This document shows, piece after piece, positions 8,987 to 18,187 of a stretch of DNA of 32,219 bases (position 1 is the stretch's first letter; each line of letters starts with the position of its first letter). The DNA lies in contig JAAYFO010000153.1 in the NCBI GenBank assembly GCA_012728215.1, positions 1-32,219 of the forward strand, given 5' to 3'. The notes under the pieces are model-generated. The model did no database searches and was not told the DNA's origin. It was given only the letters and a program-made list of their open reading frames with translations. The stretch is from Spirochaetales bacterium (GTDB lineage: Bacteria; Spirochaetota; Spirochaetia; Sphaerochaetales; Sphaerochaetaceae). The position numbers and the translations under genes are program-made.

Positions 8987-10319
8987 GCTCAGCTCCTGCC
9001 ATTGCAATGAAGCCAGCAAGGAACTTCTCGACTTCCGCCTTGGTCATCTTCGGAGCCATTCCCTGAAAAAGCGGTGGTCTTCCTCCACCCTTGGCTCCGA
9101 TCTTCGAGAGCAGTTTTTTTCTGACAAGAGAGAAATCAAGCTGTTCATATCTGCCTTTGAGCAAAATGAGCCAAAGCTCCTTGTCCGAACCTTCACTGAT
9201 CACGCAAAGAGCCAGATCGGTAAAAGCATCGGCTGCCTGAGCAAAGCTCAGAATATCAATGGAACCTGCCTCAAGACTCATGGCTACAACTGGATTGCCG
9301 CCTCCAAGCTCTGATTGAATCATATGTTCGGCAAGCTTTATCCGCAATGCTGAATTTCTCTGCCGTTCCTCAGTCAGATTTTCTGTAATATCCTTCACCT
9401 TGGAAACCAGTTCAGAAGGTCTTGCGGACTGCATGGCACACAGACTGCGAATGATTGAATGCTCCTCATGGATCATGTTCATTGCCGGTTCAGCAGTTTT
9501 CCAAATCGTCCTTACGTTGCCACGGATCTTTTCCTGCCCCATATAAAGCAGGATTCTGCATTCCGAGGTTCTCGATACATGAAGACCTCCGCAGGCAACG
9601 CAATCCCTGTGTGCAATGCCGACAAGCCGGACATCTGTATCGACCTTTATTGAACGCCTTAGCCCAAGAGACTCAGCTTCATCATGGCTTACAAAATTGC
9701 AAGAGACCTCATCTGCCGAGAGTATGGCATCGTTACCGGCCTTTTCAATTTCAAGCATCTTCTCGTCTGAGACTTCCGGTTCGCTGACTTCGACAGTGAA
9801 CTCATCCTGTCCAAGATGAACCGAGACTGTCCCTATCGAAAACATGGAATACAGCAGGCCTGACACCAGATGCTGCGCAGTATGCTCCTGCATGAACGAA
9901 TAGCGATGATTCCAGTCAAGCTTCAGCTTAACCACCGTTCCCAGATTTATCTCATCCGGATTGCAAAGCACGAAATGAACTGGGACGATTCCAAGTCCAT
10001 GATCTGAATCGGGGCAGTCTTCTCCCCCGTCGGAGGGCTCCCCGTGAACAACATTGTTATGAAGTTTATGAGTATCTGCAATTACGAGATCCCTACCCTC
10101 CACTTCGAGAAAACCACGGTCTCCAGGCTGTCCACCACCTTCTGGATAGAAGATCGTCCTGTCGAACATCACTGCGCATACAGGATCGGGAACCAGTCCA
10201 AGAGAGACCTTCAATGCCTTTTTCATATCAGAAGTGACTTCTGAGACACTGGTCACAGTTGCCTCGATTTCATGGCAATAAGGATCCGAATAATATGAAA
10301 GAATTTCCATGCATTCCAC
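8979..10319 (-). CDS. Alanyl-tRNA editing protein, long AlaX-like with C-terminal DHHA1-like domain
   Basis: FYPEGGGQPGDRGFL, EHTAQHLVSGLLY, HRDCVACGGLHVSRTSEC (zinc/editing motifs), C-terminal GAKGGGRPPLFQGM; lacks an AlaRS catalytic core. Start may be 10310. Confidence 0.9.
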   Translation of the reverse strand: MECMEILSYYSDPYCHEIEATVTSVSEVTSDMKKALKVSLGLVPDPVCAVMFDRTIFYPEGGGQPGDRGFLEVEGRDLVIADTHKLHNNVVHGEPSDGGEDCPDSDHGLGIVPVHFVLCNPDEINLGTVVKLKLDWNHRYSFMQEHTAQHLVSGLLYSMFSIGTVSVHLGQDEFTVEVSEPEVSDEKMLEIEKAGNDAILSADEVSCNFVSHDEAESLGLRRSIKVDTDVRLVGIAHRDCVACGGLHVSRTSECRILLYMGQEKIRGNVRTIWKTAEPAMNMIHEEHSIIRSLCAMQSARPSELVSKVKDITENLTEERQRNSALRIKLAEHMIQSELGGGNPVVAMSLEAGSIDILSFAQAADAFTDLALCVISEGSDKELWLILLKGRYEQLDFSLVRKKLLSKIGAKGGGRPPLFQGMAPKMTKAEVEKFLAGFIAMAGAEHE

Positions 10320-10338
10320 TATAATCTATTTTTGATGG

Positions 10339-10367
10339 TTGTCCAACTCAAAAAGTTTCTATATCTT
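10339..10367 (+). promoter_or_regulatory. Candidate promoter TTGTCC-N17-TATCTT
   Basis: -35 at 10339-10344, -10 at 10362-10367; it lies inside the N-terminal extension of the track ORF at 10332, supporting the downstream start at 10410. Confidence 0.45.
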
Positions 10368-10409
10368 ATAAGGGCGGACTGGAATTCACCGCATAAGAAG
10401 GTATTCATT

Positions 10410-10973
10410 ATGGGAAGAATAAAGACAGCTCTGGAAATTGCATTGGAGAAAATGGAAGAAATTCACATCGATGAGGAAAAAATCCAGAACGAGAACATGA
10501 AAAGTGATGCAAGAAGCATTGCAGGAACATATCTGGAAAATGACCGAATGCAGGAAGACGAGCTTGAGAAACGTCTTTCAAAATACTCAGGGGCTTCCTT
10601 GAATCTGGTGACCAATACAATCAACAGCATAATCATTCAGAACCTGGTAATGCCATCAGGCATAGAATACAAGACCCGTAACAATAGAGTCGCAGAGCTT
10701 TTCAAAATCATCAACGATGGCAACACAAAGGCGACTGAACTGGTGAATCAGATCATGGGTTTGGAAGACCAGTACTGGGAGGCTATGTCAGGCTTGCTGG
10801 ACAAGCTGAAGGATCAGTACAAGGATGCGCTTGCCCAGTCGGATGTTCCACCGGAGCAGAACAAGGATTTCCTGAACATGTATCAGGCGAATGTGAAGCA
10901 GATGAACAAGCAGTTCGGGTCAGTTCTTGAAAAAGCCAAGAGCCAGCTGAAGACAATGCTCGGGATGGAATAA
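10410..10973 (+). CDS. Uncharacterised helical, charged protein (187 aa)
   Basis: MGRIKTALEIALEKMEEIHIDEEKIQNENMKSDARSIAGTYLE; AAGG upstream; charged, helix-prone composition. No family recognised with certainty. Confidence 0.75.
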   Translation: MGRIKTALEIALEKMEEIHIDEEKIQNENMKSDARSIAGTYLENDRMQEDELEKRLSKYSGASLNLVTNTINSIIIQNLVMPSGIEYKTRNNRVAELFKIINDGNTKATELVNQIMGLEDQYWEAMSGLLDKLKDQYKDALAQSDVPPEQNKDFLNMYQANVKQMNKQFGSVLEKAKSQLKTMLGME

Positions 10974-11101
10974 TCAGCAACATTTGGTTAGCATTTGTTT
11001 ACAAGCAGCAGCACTGTTTTCTGATAAGGCAATCATCAGACACCGGCTGTCTTGTGTCATTCTAATAATCCATTAATTGCTTCAAAGTGCCAACCAGCCA
11101 A

Positions 11102-11130
11102 TTGTGCCACCTTGTATTTGATGATATCAT
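11102..11130 (+). promoter_or_regulatory. Candidate promoter TTGTGC-N17-TATCAT with extended -10 (TGA)
   Basis: TTGTGC 11102-11107, TATCAT 11125-11130 preceded by TGA, upstream of the kinase gene. Confidence 0.45.
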
Positions 11131-11189
11131 TACCAAAGTATTGAGTGGAAGCTTTCAATATCATTCTAAAGCATGATGGAGAACCAGGT

Positions 11190-13958
11190 ATGAACAGAAA
11201 ATGCATGGCTTGCAGTTTTTTCACACTCTTGATCATTTTCTGCCTCGTTTCATTTCAGCTGTCTGCTGATACCAAGACCGTTCGAATCGGCTTCTACGAA
11301 TATCCCTATTTTCAGGAAATAGAAGATGACGATTCCTATTCGGGCTACAGCTTCGACTATCTTCAGGCAATCAGCCAATACACTGGTTGGGAATACGAAT
11401 ACGTCACCGAATACACATCATCCCAATGTCTGGAACTTCTCAAGGAAGGCAAGATAGACATGATGGGCGTGGTACAGAAGACATTGGAAAGAGAAGCCGT
11501 TTACCTGTTTCCTGACAAGCCATCAAGCCACAGCATGTCGTACATCGTATCCGATGCAGAAAATATGACATTGGCATACGAGGACTTTGAAGCCTTTGAT
11601 GGAATCACCATCGGAATTCAAAAAAGCTTCGCCAGAAACAAGGGGCTGCCAGTCTATGCTGAAAAACATGGGTTTGAGATCAAGACGATAACATACGACA
11701 CAAAGGAAGCAATGAATCAGGCATTGAAATCGGGTGAAGTCGATGCCCTGCTGATCAGCAGCAACCAGAATTCTCCTCTGTACAGAGTGCTTGCCCAGTT
11801 CGATTCAGATGATGTGTATTACATAATCAACAAGAATCGACCTGACATCCTTGAAGCAATGAACCTGGCGATCAGCCAGCTTGATGCAGCAGCGCCATTT
11901 TTCATTCAGACTTTGTACAGCAAGCATTATGATTTCAGTGAAGGTCAGACTGCAGTTCTATCCAATGCAGAAAGAGAGTTCGTCAAATCGAATCCGGAAC
12001 TTGAAGTTCTGATCGATTACAGTTGGTATCCATTTGAGAGCTACTCAGAAAACAAAGCCTCTGGAATTTCTGTGACCCTGATGGAAAGAATTGCGAAATC
12101 CCTAGGTATTTCAATTAGATTCATTCCTTTTCATTCCAAGGTTCAGAAGGAACAATACCTGAAAAACAATGCAAATGTGATTGTTCCGGCAATAGTTTTT
12201 GACTACAACTGGGCAAGCAAGAACCATGTGTTCATCACTCAACCATATCTGACAGCCGATCTGGTTGCGGTATTCACACGAGACCACCAGAAACAGAATA
12301 ATTCCCTTTCGGCAGTCGCAGTCCCCAGAGGTAATTACATTTCATCTTTGATTATTCAGTACGATGTGTTATTTTCCAAAGTCATATACTATAATGATTC
12401 TGCGGAATGCATCAAGGCTGTAATGGAGGGCAAAGCTGATTACGCTGTGTTGAACAGCTATGAATTCCAGCACTTGATGACCATCCCTAAGTATTCACGA
12501 CTCCGTTACAGATCCCTGCAGGCTACTCCACTGAAGTTCAGCATAGGAGTTTCAAGATCTTCGGATCCGGCTTTGTTCTCCATCATGGAAAAGGAATTGA
12601 AAAGCATTTCCCAGTCTGAGATCATGCAGATCATCCAAAGCCATGAAATCACCAAACAATCGGTCTCCATTGTGGATTTCATCTACAACAATCCATTGCA
12701 ATCAGCATTGAAGATAATTGGAATTTGCTTAGTATTGACATTTTGTCTGTTCATATTTTTTCTCTATTCAAGCAACAAGAAGAAGAACGACCTTCTAAAG
12801 AAGACCAATGAAGCCCAATCACAGTTCATTTCCAGAGTAAGTCATGACATGAGGACTCCAATGAATGGCATTCTGGGAATAGCATATCTGGCAAAGGATA
12901 AGAATGATCCTGTGGAATTGAAGAAGGACTTTGAGCAAATCGAGCAGTCAGGACAGCTTCTGCTCAGACTGATCAATGACACTCTGGACATAAACAAGAT
13001 AGAGAGCGGACATATGGAGCTTAAGCCGATTGACTGCGACGAGAGGGAGCTGTTCGAACAGATCATCACAGTCATCAAGCCGATGGTCAACAAAAAGCAT
13101 ATCAAGTTCGAGAGCCAGTTCCAGAATATCCTATGGACATCTCTTTATGTCGATCCACTGCGTCTGCAGCAGATTTTTCTCAACATCCTCAGCAACGCAG
13201 TGAAATTCACCCCTGATAACGGAACCATTTCATTCACGATGCGCTGTCTGGAAGAAGATCAATCAATGGTATTGGATGAATTCATCATCAAGGATTCTGG
13301 AATAGGAATGAGTCCTGATTTTCTCCGACTGGTCTTTGAACCTTTTTCACAGGAAAACCGAATTGAAACGAGCAGTTCCGATGGAACCGGATTGGGATTG
13401 GCGATTGTCAAGAAAATCGTGGACTTGCTTGGTGGGACTATCGAAATTCTATCCAAACCGAACATCGGCACACAGGTCACGGTAATTCTAAAACTCATGA
13501 GATCAAAGCAAGCGATCAAGCAAGCCATGAATCAGACCAGTGACCTGACAATTCTCAATGGACGAAAGGTTCTTCTATGCGAGGACAATGCCCTGAATGC
13601 CACTATTGCAAGCAAGCTTCTGCAAAAGAAGGGAATGACTGTCGATATTGCGGTCAACGGAAAGGAAGGAGTGAAGAAGTTCACAAAATCCAATCCGTTC
13701 TTCTACGACTACATCCTCATGGACATCCTAATGCCGGTGATGGATGGATACACCGCAACTGATGCGATAAGGGCGATGGAACGAGAGGATGCACGAGACA
13801 TTCCAATAATTTCCCTTTCTGCCAATGCCTTTGCTTCCGATGAGGAGAATTCCTCTGCCCATGGAATCAACGCACATCTTTCAAAGCCGATAAACCCTGA
13901 ACTTCTCTACTCGACACTTGTGAAGAATTCAAGAAGCAAGGTCGTTTACAAAATCTGA
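11190..13958 (+). CDS. Hybrid sensor histidine kinase with two periplasmic SBP_bac_3 domains, HisKA, HATPase and receiver
   Basis: Signal peptide MNRKCMACSFFTLLIIFCLVSFQLSA; SBP_bac_3-like regions at VRIGFYEYPYFQ and LEVLIDYSWYPFES; TM ALKIIGICLVLTFCLFIFFLY; H-box FISRVSHDMRTPMNGILG; N-box FLNILSNAVKFTP; receiver VLLCEDNALN...YILMDILMPVMDGY. Start revised from 11145 (SD GGAG). Confidence 0.93.
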   Translation: MNRKCMACSFFTLLIIFCLVSFQLSADTKTVRIGFYEYPYFQEIEDDDSYSGYSFDYLQAISQYTGWEYEYVTEYTSSQCLELLKEGKIDMMGVVQKTLEREAVYLFPDKPSSHSMSYIVSDAENMTLAYEDFEAFDGITIGIQKSFARNKGLPVYAEKHGFEIKTITYDTKEAMNQALKSGEVDALLISSNQNSPLYRVLAQFDSDDVYYIINKNRPDILEAMNLAISQLDAAAPFFIQTLYSKHYDFSEGQTAVLSNAEREFVKSNPELEVLIDYSWYPFESYSENKASGISVTLMERIAKSLGISIRFIPFHSKVQKEQYLKNNANVIVPAIVFDYNWASKNHVFITQPYLTADLVAVFTRDHQKQNNSLSAVAVPRGNYISSLIIQYDVLFSKVIYYNDSAECIKAVMEGKADYAVLNSYEFQHLMTIPKYSRLRYRSLQATPLKFSIGVSRSSDPALFSIMEKELKSISQSEIMQIIQSHEITKQSVSIVDFIYNNPLQSALKIIGICLVLTFCLFIFFLYSSNKKKNDLLKKTNEAQSQFISRVSHDMRTPMNGILGIAYLAKDKNDPVELKKDFEQIEQSGQLLLRLINDTLDINKIESGHMELKPIDCDERELFEQIITVIKPMVNKKHIKFESQFQNILWTSLYVDPLRLQQIFLNILSNAVKFTPDNGTISFTMRCLEEDQSMVLDEFIIKDSGIGMSPDFLRLVFEPFSQENRIETSSSDGTGLGLAIVKKIVDLLGGTIEILSKPNIGTQVTVILKLMRSKQAIKQAMNQTSDLTILNGRKVLLCEDNALNATIASKLLQKKGMTVDIAVNGKEGVKKFTKSNPFFYDYILMDILMPVMDGYTATDAIRAMEREDARDIPIISLSANAFASDEENSSAHGINAHLSKPINPELLYSTLVKNSRSKVVYKI

Positions 13959-14032
13959 TACTCATCTTCCTGGCATTCAAAATACAGCTTGGGGCTCTTT
14001 AGATTCTTCATAATTTGGACATCCATTTACTA

Positions 14033-14061
14033 TTGACATTCGCACTCCCTGAGACTATCAT
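14033..14061 (+). promoter_or_regulatory. Promoter TTGACA-N17-TATCAT upstream of the DeoR-family gene
   Basis: Exact -35 at 14033-14038, 17-nt spacer, TATCAT 14056-14061. Confidence 0.65.
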
Positions 14062-14062
14062 G

Positions 14063-14140
14063 AAATCATTCAAAGACGAACAAAATAATTCAACTTTCAA
14101 TATTTGTAATTCTGAAAAGATGTTAATTTTTGAATGATTT
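14063..14140 (+). promoter_or_regulatory. Inverted-repeat pair AAATCATTCAAA / TTTGAATGATTT, candidate operator sites or leader stem
   Basis: Perfect 12-bp arms at 14063-14074 and 14129-14140; left arm at the promoter/TSS, right arm directly abutting the SD GGAG. Confidence 0.5.
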
Positions 14141-14155
14141 GGAGATGAATCACCT

Positions 14156-14929
14156 GTGGCACAGCTCATTCCAATACAGAGGCAGAAGGAAATCCTGAAC
14201 ATTCTTCAGCAGGAAGAAGCCGTTCAGGTCTCATCTCTTGCACAGCGGATGAACGTAAGCGATCTGACCATCAGAAGAGATCTTGACGTCCTTTCAGAAA
14301 AAGGACTGGTGGAACGAAGCTTCGGTGGTGCATCATTGGTCCGCACCCTCTCCAGAGAACCCGACTACAGCACAAAATCGAATCAATACTCCGTCCAGAA
14401 GAAAGCCATCGGAAAGGCGGCTGCGGCACTTGTTGAAAATGGTGATACCATATGCATCAACAGCGGTTCCACGACTTTCGAGGTGATAAAGGCAATCATT
14501 GATTCAGAAAAGGCAGTGACGATAGTCACCAACAACATTGGGGTATTTCCACTGCTCTCTTCTTCAATGAAAGCCAAGATCATCTTCACAGGCGGAGTCT
14601 ATCGTTCAATCTCACACTCCGTCTCAGGACCAATGTCTCTTTCGGTTCTGGATGAGATCTACGCCAGCAAGGCATTCATCGGAGTGGATGGTTTTTCTCT
14701 GGAGCAAGGGCTCACGACTCCAATTCAGGAAGAAGCCATCACTACAAAGAGCATGATTGAACATACAGTGGGAAAAGTCTTTGCTGTATTCACAGCAAGC
14801 AAGATAGGTGTCGTCAGTAACTTCAAGACAGTGGACTCCAACAAAGTCAGCGCCGTCATTACTGACGAATCAGGAAAAAGGTTGCTGAGCGACCTGACGA
14901 ACATAGGGATTGAGGCGTTTTTCGCCTGA
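14156..14929 (+). CDS. DeoR/GlpR-family transcriptional regulator
   Basis: N-terminal HTH RQKEILNILQQEEAVQVSSLAQRMNVSDLTIRRDLDVLSEKGLVERSFGGA; sugar-phosphate sensor motifs (INSGSTTFEV, TGGVYR, IGVDGF). GTG start with upstream GGAG. Confidence 0.93.
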   Translation: MAQLIPIQRQKEILNILQQEEAVQVSSLAQRMNVSDLTIRRDLDVLSEKGLVERSFGGASLVRTLSREPDYSTKSNQYSVQKKAIGKAAAALVENGDTICINSGSTTFEVIKAIIDSEKAVTIVTNNIGVFPLLSSSMKAKIIFTGGVYRSISHSVSGPMSLSVLDEIYASKAFIGVDGFSLEQGLTTPIQEEAITTKSMIEHTVGKVFAVFTASKIGVVSNFKTVDSNKVSAVITDESGKRLLSDLTNIGIEAFFA

Positions 14930-14941
14930 TGGAGGATATTT

Positions 14942-16072
14942 ATGGCATACGGAGATGCATACAAGGATTGCGCTTGGATTTCATTTGAGGACTTGGAGAA
15001 GTTCATGATTGAAAGCCTGATTCATGCTGGGATTCCAGCCAAGGATGCAGATGTCATCGGCGATGTGCTGATAGAATCAGACAAGAGAGGCATTGACAGC
15101 CACGGAATCGGCAGGCTTAAGCCAATTTATATCGACAGAATCGATGCAGGAATTCTAAATCCAGAGACAAAGATCGATGTGATAAAAGACGAGAAGGCGA
15201 CAGCAGTACTGGATGGAAATAACGGAATGGGTCATGTTGTCGGAGTCAAGGCCATGCAGATGGCAATCGACAAGGCCAAGGAATATGGACTGGGAATGGT
15301 AGCGGTCCGCAACTCCACTCATTACGGGATTGCTGGTTACTATGCGACCATGGCGACTCGGAACAACATGATAGGTATTACAGGCACAAACGCCAGACCT
15401 TCCATCGCTCCAACCTTCGGAGTGGAGAACATGATGGGCACCAACCCGCTTACATTCGGAATACCTACCGATGAAGAGTTCCCATTTGTGCTGGACTGTG
15501 CCACAAGTGTTTCGCAGCGAGGAAAGATCGAAGTCTATGGAAGAGCCGGCAAGCAGCTTCCTCCAGGATGGGTCATAGGACTGGATGGCAAGACACGCAC
15601 TGACACAGCTCAGGTTCTTGAAGACCTCACCTGTGGAAAGGCAGCCCTTGCACCACTTGGTGGAATTGGAGAGGAAACCGGTGGCTACAAGGGATACGGC
15701 TACGCTGCAGTGGTGGAAATCCTATGTGCAGCCCTTCAGGATGGAAAATTCATGAAGGACCTCAATGGATTCGACGACAACCACAAGCGCATTCCATATC
15801 CACTTGGGCATTTCTTCATTGCCATCAACCCTGAGTTCTTCATGGGTGCCGAGACTCTCAAGAGAATCGCAGGAACAATCTGCCGTGATCTGAGAAATTC
15901 CCAGAAGGCGCCTGGTGAGGAAAGAATCTACACCGCAGGCGAAAAGGAATGGATTGCATACAATTACCGCAAGGAACACGGATGCCCGGTTCCACCAAGT
16001 CTCCAGAAGGTCATGACAACTCTCAGAGACAGATGGCACATGGATTATCATTGGGATTTCGAAGACAAATAG
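14942..16072 (+). CDS. Ldh_2-family NAD(P)-dependent 2-hydroxyacid (malate/L-lactate-like) dehydrogenase
   Basis: DSHGIGRL, NSTHYGIAGYYATMA, MGTNPLTFGIPT, GGYKGYGYAAVVEILCAAL; SD GGAGG. Confidence 0.9.
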   Translation: MAYGDAYKDCAWISFEDLEKFMIESLIHAGIPAKDADVIGDVLIESDKRGIDSHGIGRLKPIYIDRIDAGILNPETKIDVIKDEKATAVLDGNNGMGHVVGVKAMQMAIDKAKEYGLGMVAVRNSTHYGIAGYYATMATRNNMIGITGTNARPSIAPTFGVENMMGTNPLTFGIPTDEEFPFVLDCATSVSQRGKIEVYGRAGKQLPPGWVIGLDGKTRTDTAQVLEDLTCGKAALAPLGGIGEETGGYKGYGYAAVVEILCAALQDGKFMKDLNGFDDNHKRIPYPLGHFFIAINPEFFMGAETLKRIAGTICRDLRNSQKAPGEERIYTAGEKEWIAYNYRKEHGCPVPPSLQKVMTTLRDRWHMDYHWDFEDK

Positions 16073-16105
16073 AACGATAAAAACAAAGTTTAAAGGAGTC
16101 AAACT

Positions 16106-17392
16106 ATGTCGAGTTTAAAGGAAAGAGCATTAGCTTATCACTGCCTGAACGGTGTACCTGGAAAGGTATCGGTCATTCCGACCAAGCCATGCCAGACCGC
16201 AGATGACCTGGGACTGGCCTATACCCCAGGAGTAGCACAGCCAGTGCTTGCAATCGAAGAGAAACCAGAGGATGCCTATCGCTACACCTCCAAGGGCAAT
16301 CTCGTCGCAGTCATTTCAAATGGAACTGCAATCCTTGGCCTTGGAGACAGAGGACCGCTGGCTTCCAAGCCTGTAATGGAAGGAAAGGGAGTTCTGTTCA
16401 AGAGATTCGCCGACATCGATGTCTTTGATATCGAAGTTAACGAAAAGGATCCTGAAAAGCTGATTGAGATCGTAAAGGCGATAAGCGTCAGCTTCGGTGG
16501 AATCAACCTTGAGGATATAAAGGGGCCGGAGTGCTTCCAGGTGGAACAGGAACTGATCAAGAAGTGCGACATCCCAGTGTTCCACGATGACCAGCATGGA
16601 ACTGCCATCATCGCAACAGCCGGCATGATGAATGCCTGCGAAGTGATTGGCAAGAAGCTTGAGGACATCAAGGTTGTAGTCAATGGAGCTGGTGCAGCTG
16701 GAATCTCCTGTGCAAAGATGTTCGTAGCAGCCGGAGTCAAGCTTGAGAATATCACGATGCTTGACAGCAAGGGAGTCCTCTACAAGGGCAGACCAGCCAG
16801 AATGACGGCTGAAAAGGAGTATTTCGCCAAGGAAACTGACGAGCGTACTCTCGCCGATGCTCTCAAGGGTGCTGATTTCTTCATGGGATTAAGCGTTGCA
16901 GATTGCGTGACAGCGGAAATGCTGCTCACAATGGCAAAGGATCCTGTAGTATTTGCAATGTCAAATCCGAACCCAGAGATTAACTATGAACTAGCAGTTG
17001 CAACTAGAAGCGACCTGATCATGGCTACCGGACGAAGCGATTATCCTAACCAGATCAACAACGTCCTCGGATTCCCATTCATATTCCGCGGAGCACTGGA
17101 TGTCAGAGCTTCCAGAATCAGCGAGGGAATGAAGATGGCAGCAGCCAAGGCACTTGCAGAACTTGCAAAGCTTCCTGTCCCTGCGGAAGTCAAGAAGGCA
17201 TATTCAGGACATGACTTCACATTTGGAAGGAACTACATCGTTCCAAAACCATTCGATCCACGTGTAATCGAATTTGAAGCTGTTGCTGTGGCAAAGGCCG
17301 CTTGCGAGGAAGGACTGGCTGCAAATCCAATCACCGACTTCGAAGCTTATCGCGAATCTCTGAAGAAGAGGATGGCTCATTACTGGGCTTAA
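16106..17392 (+). CDS. NAD(P)-dependent malic enzyme, short form without phosphotransacetylase domain
   Basis: LAYTPGVAQP, GDRGPLASKPVMEGKGVLFKRF, DIKGPECFQVE, PVFHDDQHGTAI, NGAGAAGISCAKM, FAMSNPNPE; SD AAGGAG. Confidence 0.95.
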   Translation: MSSLKERALAYHCLNGVPGKVSVIPTKPCQTADDLGLAYTPGVAQPVLAIEEKPEDAYRYTSKGNLVAVISNGTAILGLGDRGPLASKPVMEGKGVLFKRFADIDVFDIEVNEKDPEKLIEIVKAISVSFGGINLEDIKGPECFQVEQELIKKCDIPVFHDDQHGTAIIATAGMMNACEVIGKKLEDIKVVVNGAGAAGISCAKMFVAAGVKLENITMLDSKGVLYKGRPARMTAEKEYFAKETDERTLADALKGADFFMGLSVADCVTAEMLLTMAKDPVVFAMSNPNPEINYELAVATRSDLIMATGRSDYPNQINNVLGFPFIFRGALDVRASRISEGMKMAAAKALAELAKLPVPAEVKKAYSGHDFTFGRNYIVPKPFDPRVIEFEAVAVAKAACEEGLAANPITDFEAYRESLKKRMAHYWA

Positions 17393-17414
17393 GCTCAGCT
17401 GACCATCAGTGAAC

Positions 17415-17467
17415 AACAGGATTCTGATCCGATTCAAAAGCATCGGATACAGAGTCCTGTTTTTTTC
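17415..17467 (+). terminator. Rho-independent terminator after the malic enzyme gene
   Basis: ACAGGATTCTGATCCGAT-tcaaaagc-ATCGGATACAGAGTCCTGT followed by TTTTTT. Confidence 0.85.
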
Positions 17468-17489
17468 TTTCATCCGAGGCCTGAAAATA

Positions 17490-17519
17490 TTGAAAGCGAA
17501 AACCCGGCAATGATATTAT
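17490..17519 (+). promoter_or_regulatory. Candidate promoter TTGAAA-N18-TATTAT (extended TGA)
   Basis: -35 17490-17495, -10 17514-17519; implies the YkgJ start is ATG 17535. Confidence 0.5.
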
Positions 17520-17534
17520 CTGATGAGAACTGAC

Positions 17535-18182
17535 ATGGAAGACTTAAAAGAATTCTGCAAGACATTCGAAGGCACGTATGCCGTTGAAATAATATCACAA
17601 GTGGAAGAAGTATATCGTGACCTCGAAAGGCAATCCGAGGAATTCACCACATGCTATTCGATTCATTGTCCACCTGGTTGCGGCACATGCTGTGAGAAGT
17701 TTCTTCCCGATGTCACTGAAGCGGAGGCACTGGAGGCTGCCGCATATCTTCTGTTCGTCAAGAACGCTCCGGAGCTTCTGGACAAGGTTCTCACCCACCA
17801 AACCCAGGAAGATCCGCCATGTCCGCTATATATGGAAAACACTCCTTTTCACTGCCAGATATATCCTGCCAGACCTTTGATTTGCAGGCTTTTTGGAGCA
17901 TGTGCAAACTCAGACAAGAATGGTGCTGCGGTGTTTCGCAAGTGCAAGTACAACCCTACCGACTCAATGCCGTTATCGCTGCGCATAGATGACCAAAGAC
18001 CTCCTGAGATGGAAGACTTCGCCCTTAGGATTCATTCCATTTCTTCAGAAGAGCATCAACTTCTGCCACAGGCAATCTCAGCTGCGGTAGAGAAGATTCA
18101 GATGATGGTCCGGCAATTCGGCTTATTCGGTCCCGAAAACAGCATCGATCCTGACGACACACCTACTCCACTGGCATCATGA
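17535..18182 (+). CDS. YkgJ-family cysteine cluster (zinc/iron-chelating) protein
   Basis: CPPGCGTCCEKF (CxxxCxxCC-like) and CQIYPARPLICRLFGACA motifs; alternative in-frame start 17523. Confidence 0.85.
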   Translation: MEDLKEFCKTFEGTYAVEIISQVEEVYRDLERQSEEFTTCYSIHCPPGCGTCCEKFLPDVTEAEALEAAAYLLFVKNAPELLDKVLTHQTQEDPPCPLYMENTPFHCQIYPARPLICRLFGACANSDKNGAAVFRKCKYNPTDSMPLSLRIDDQRPPEMEDFALRIHSISSEEHQLLPQAISAAVEKIQMMVRQFGLFGPENSIDPDDTPTPLAS

Positions 18183-18187
18183 CGGCT

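Noticed and set aside
10332-10409. N-terminal extension of the 10332 ORF
   Set aside because: Overlaps a promoter-like TTGTCC-N17-TATCTT; the downstream ATG at 10410 has AAGG upstream and a better N-terminus.
16282-16770. 162-aa minus-strand ORF
   Set aside because: Antisense to conserved malic enzyme motifs.
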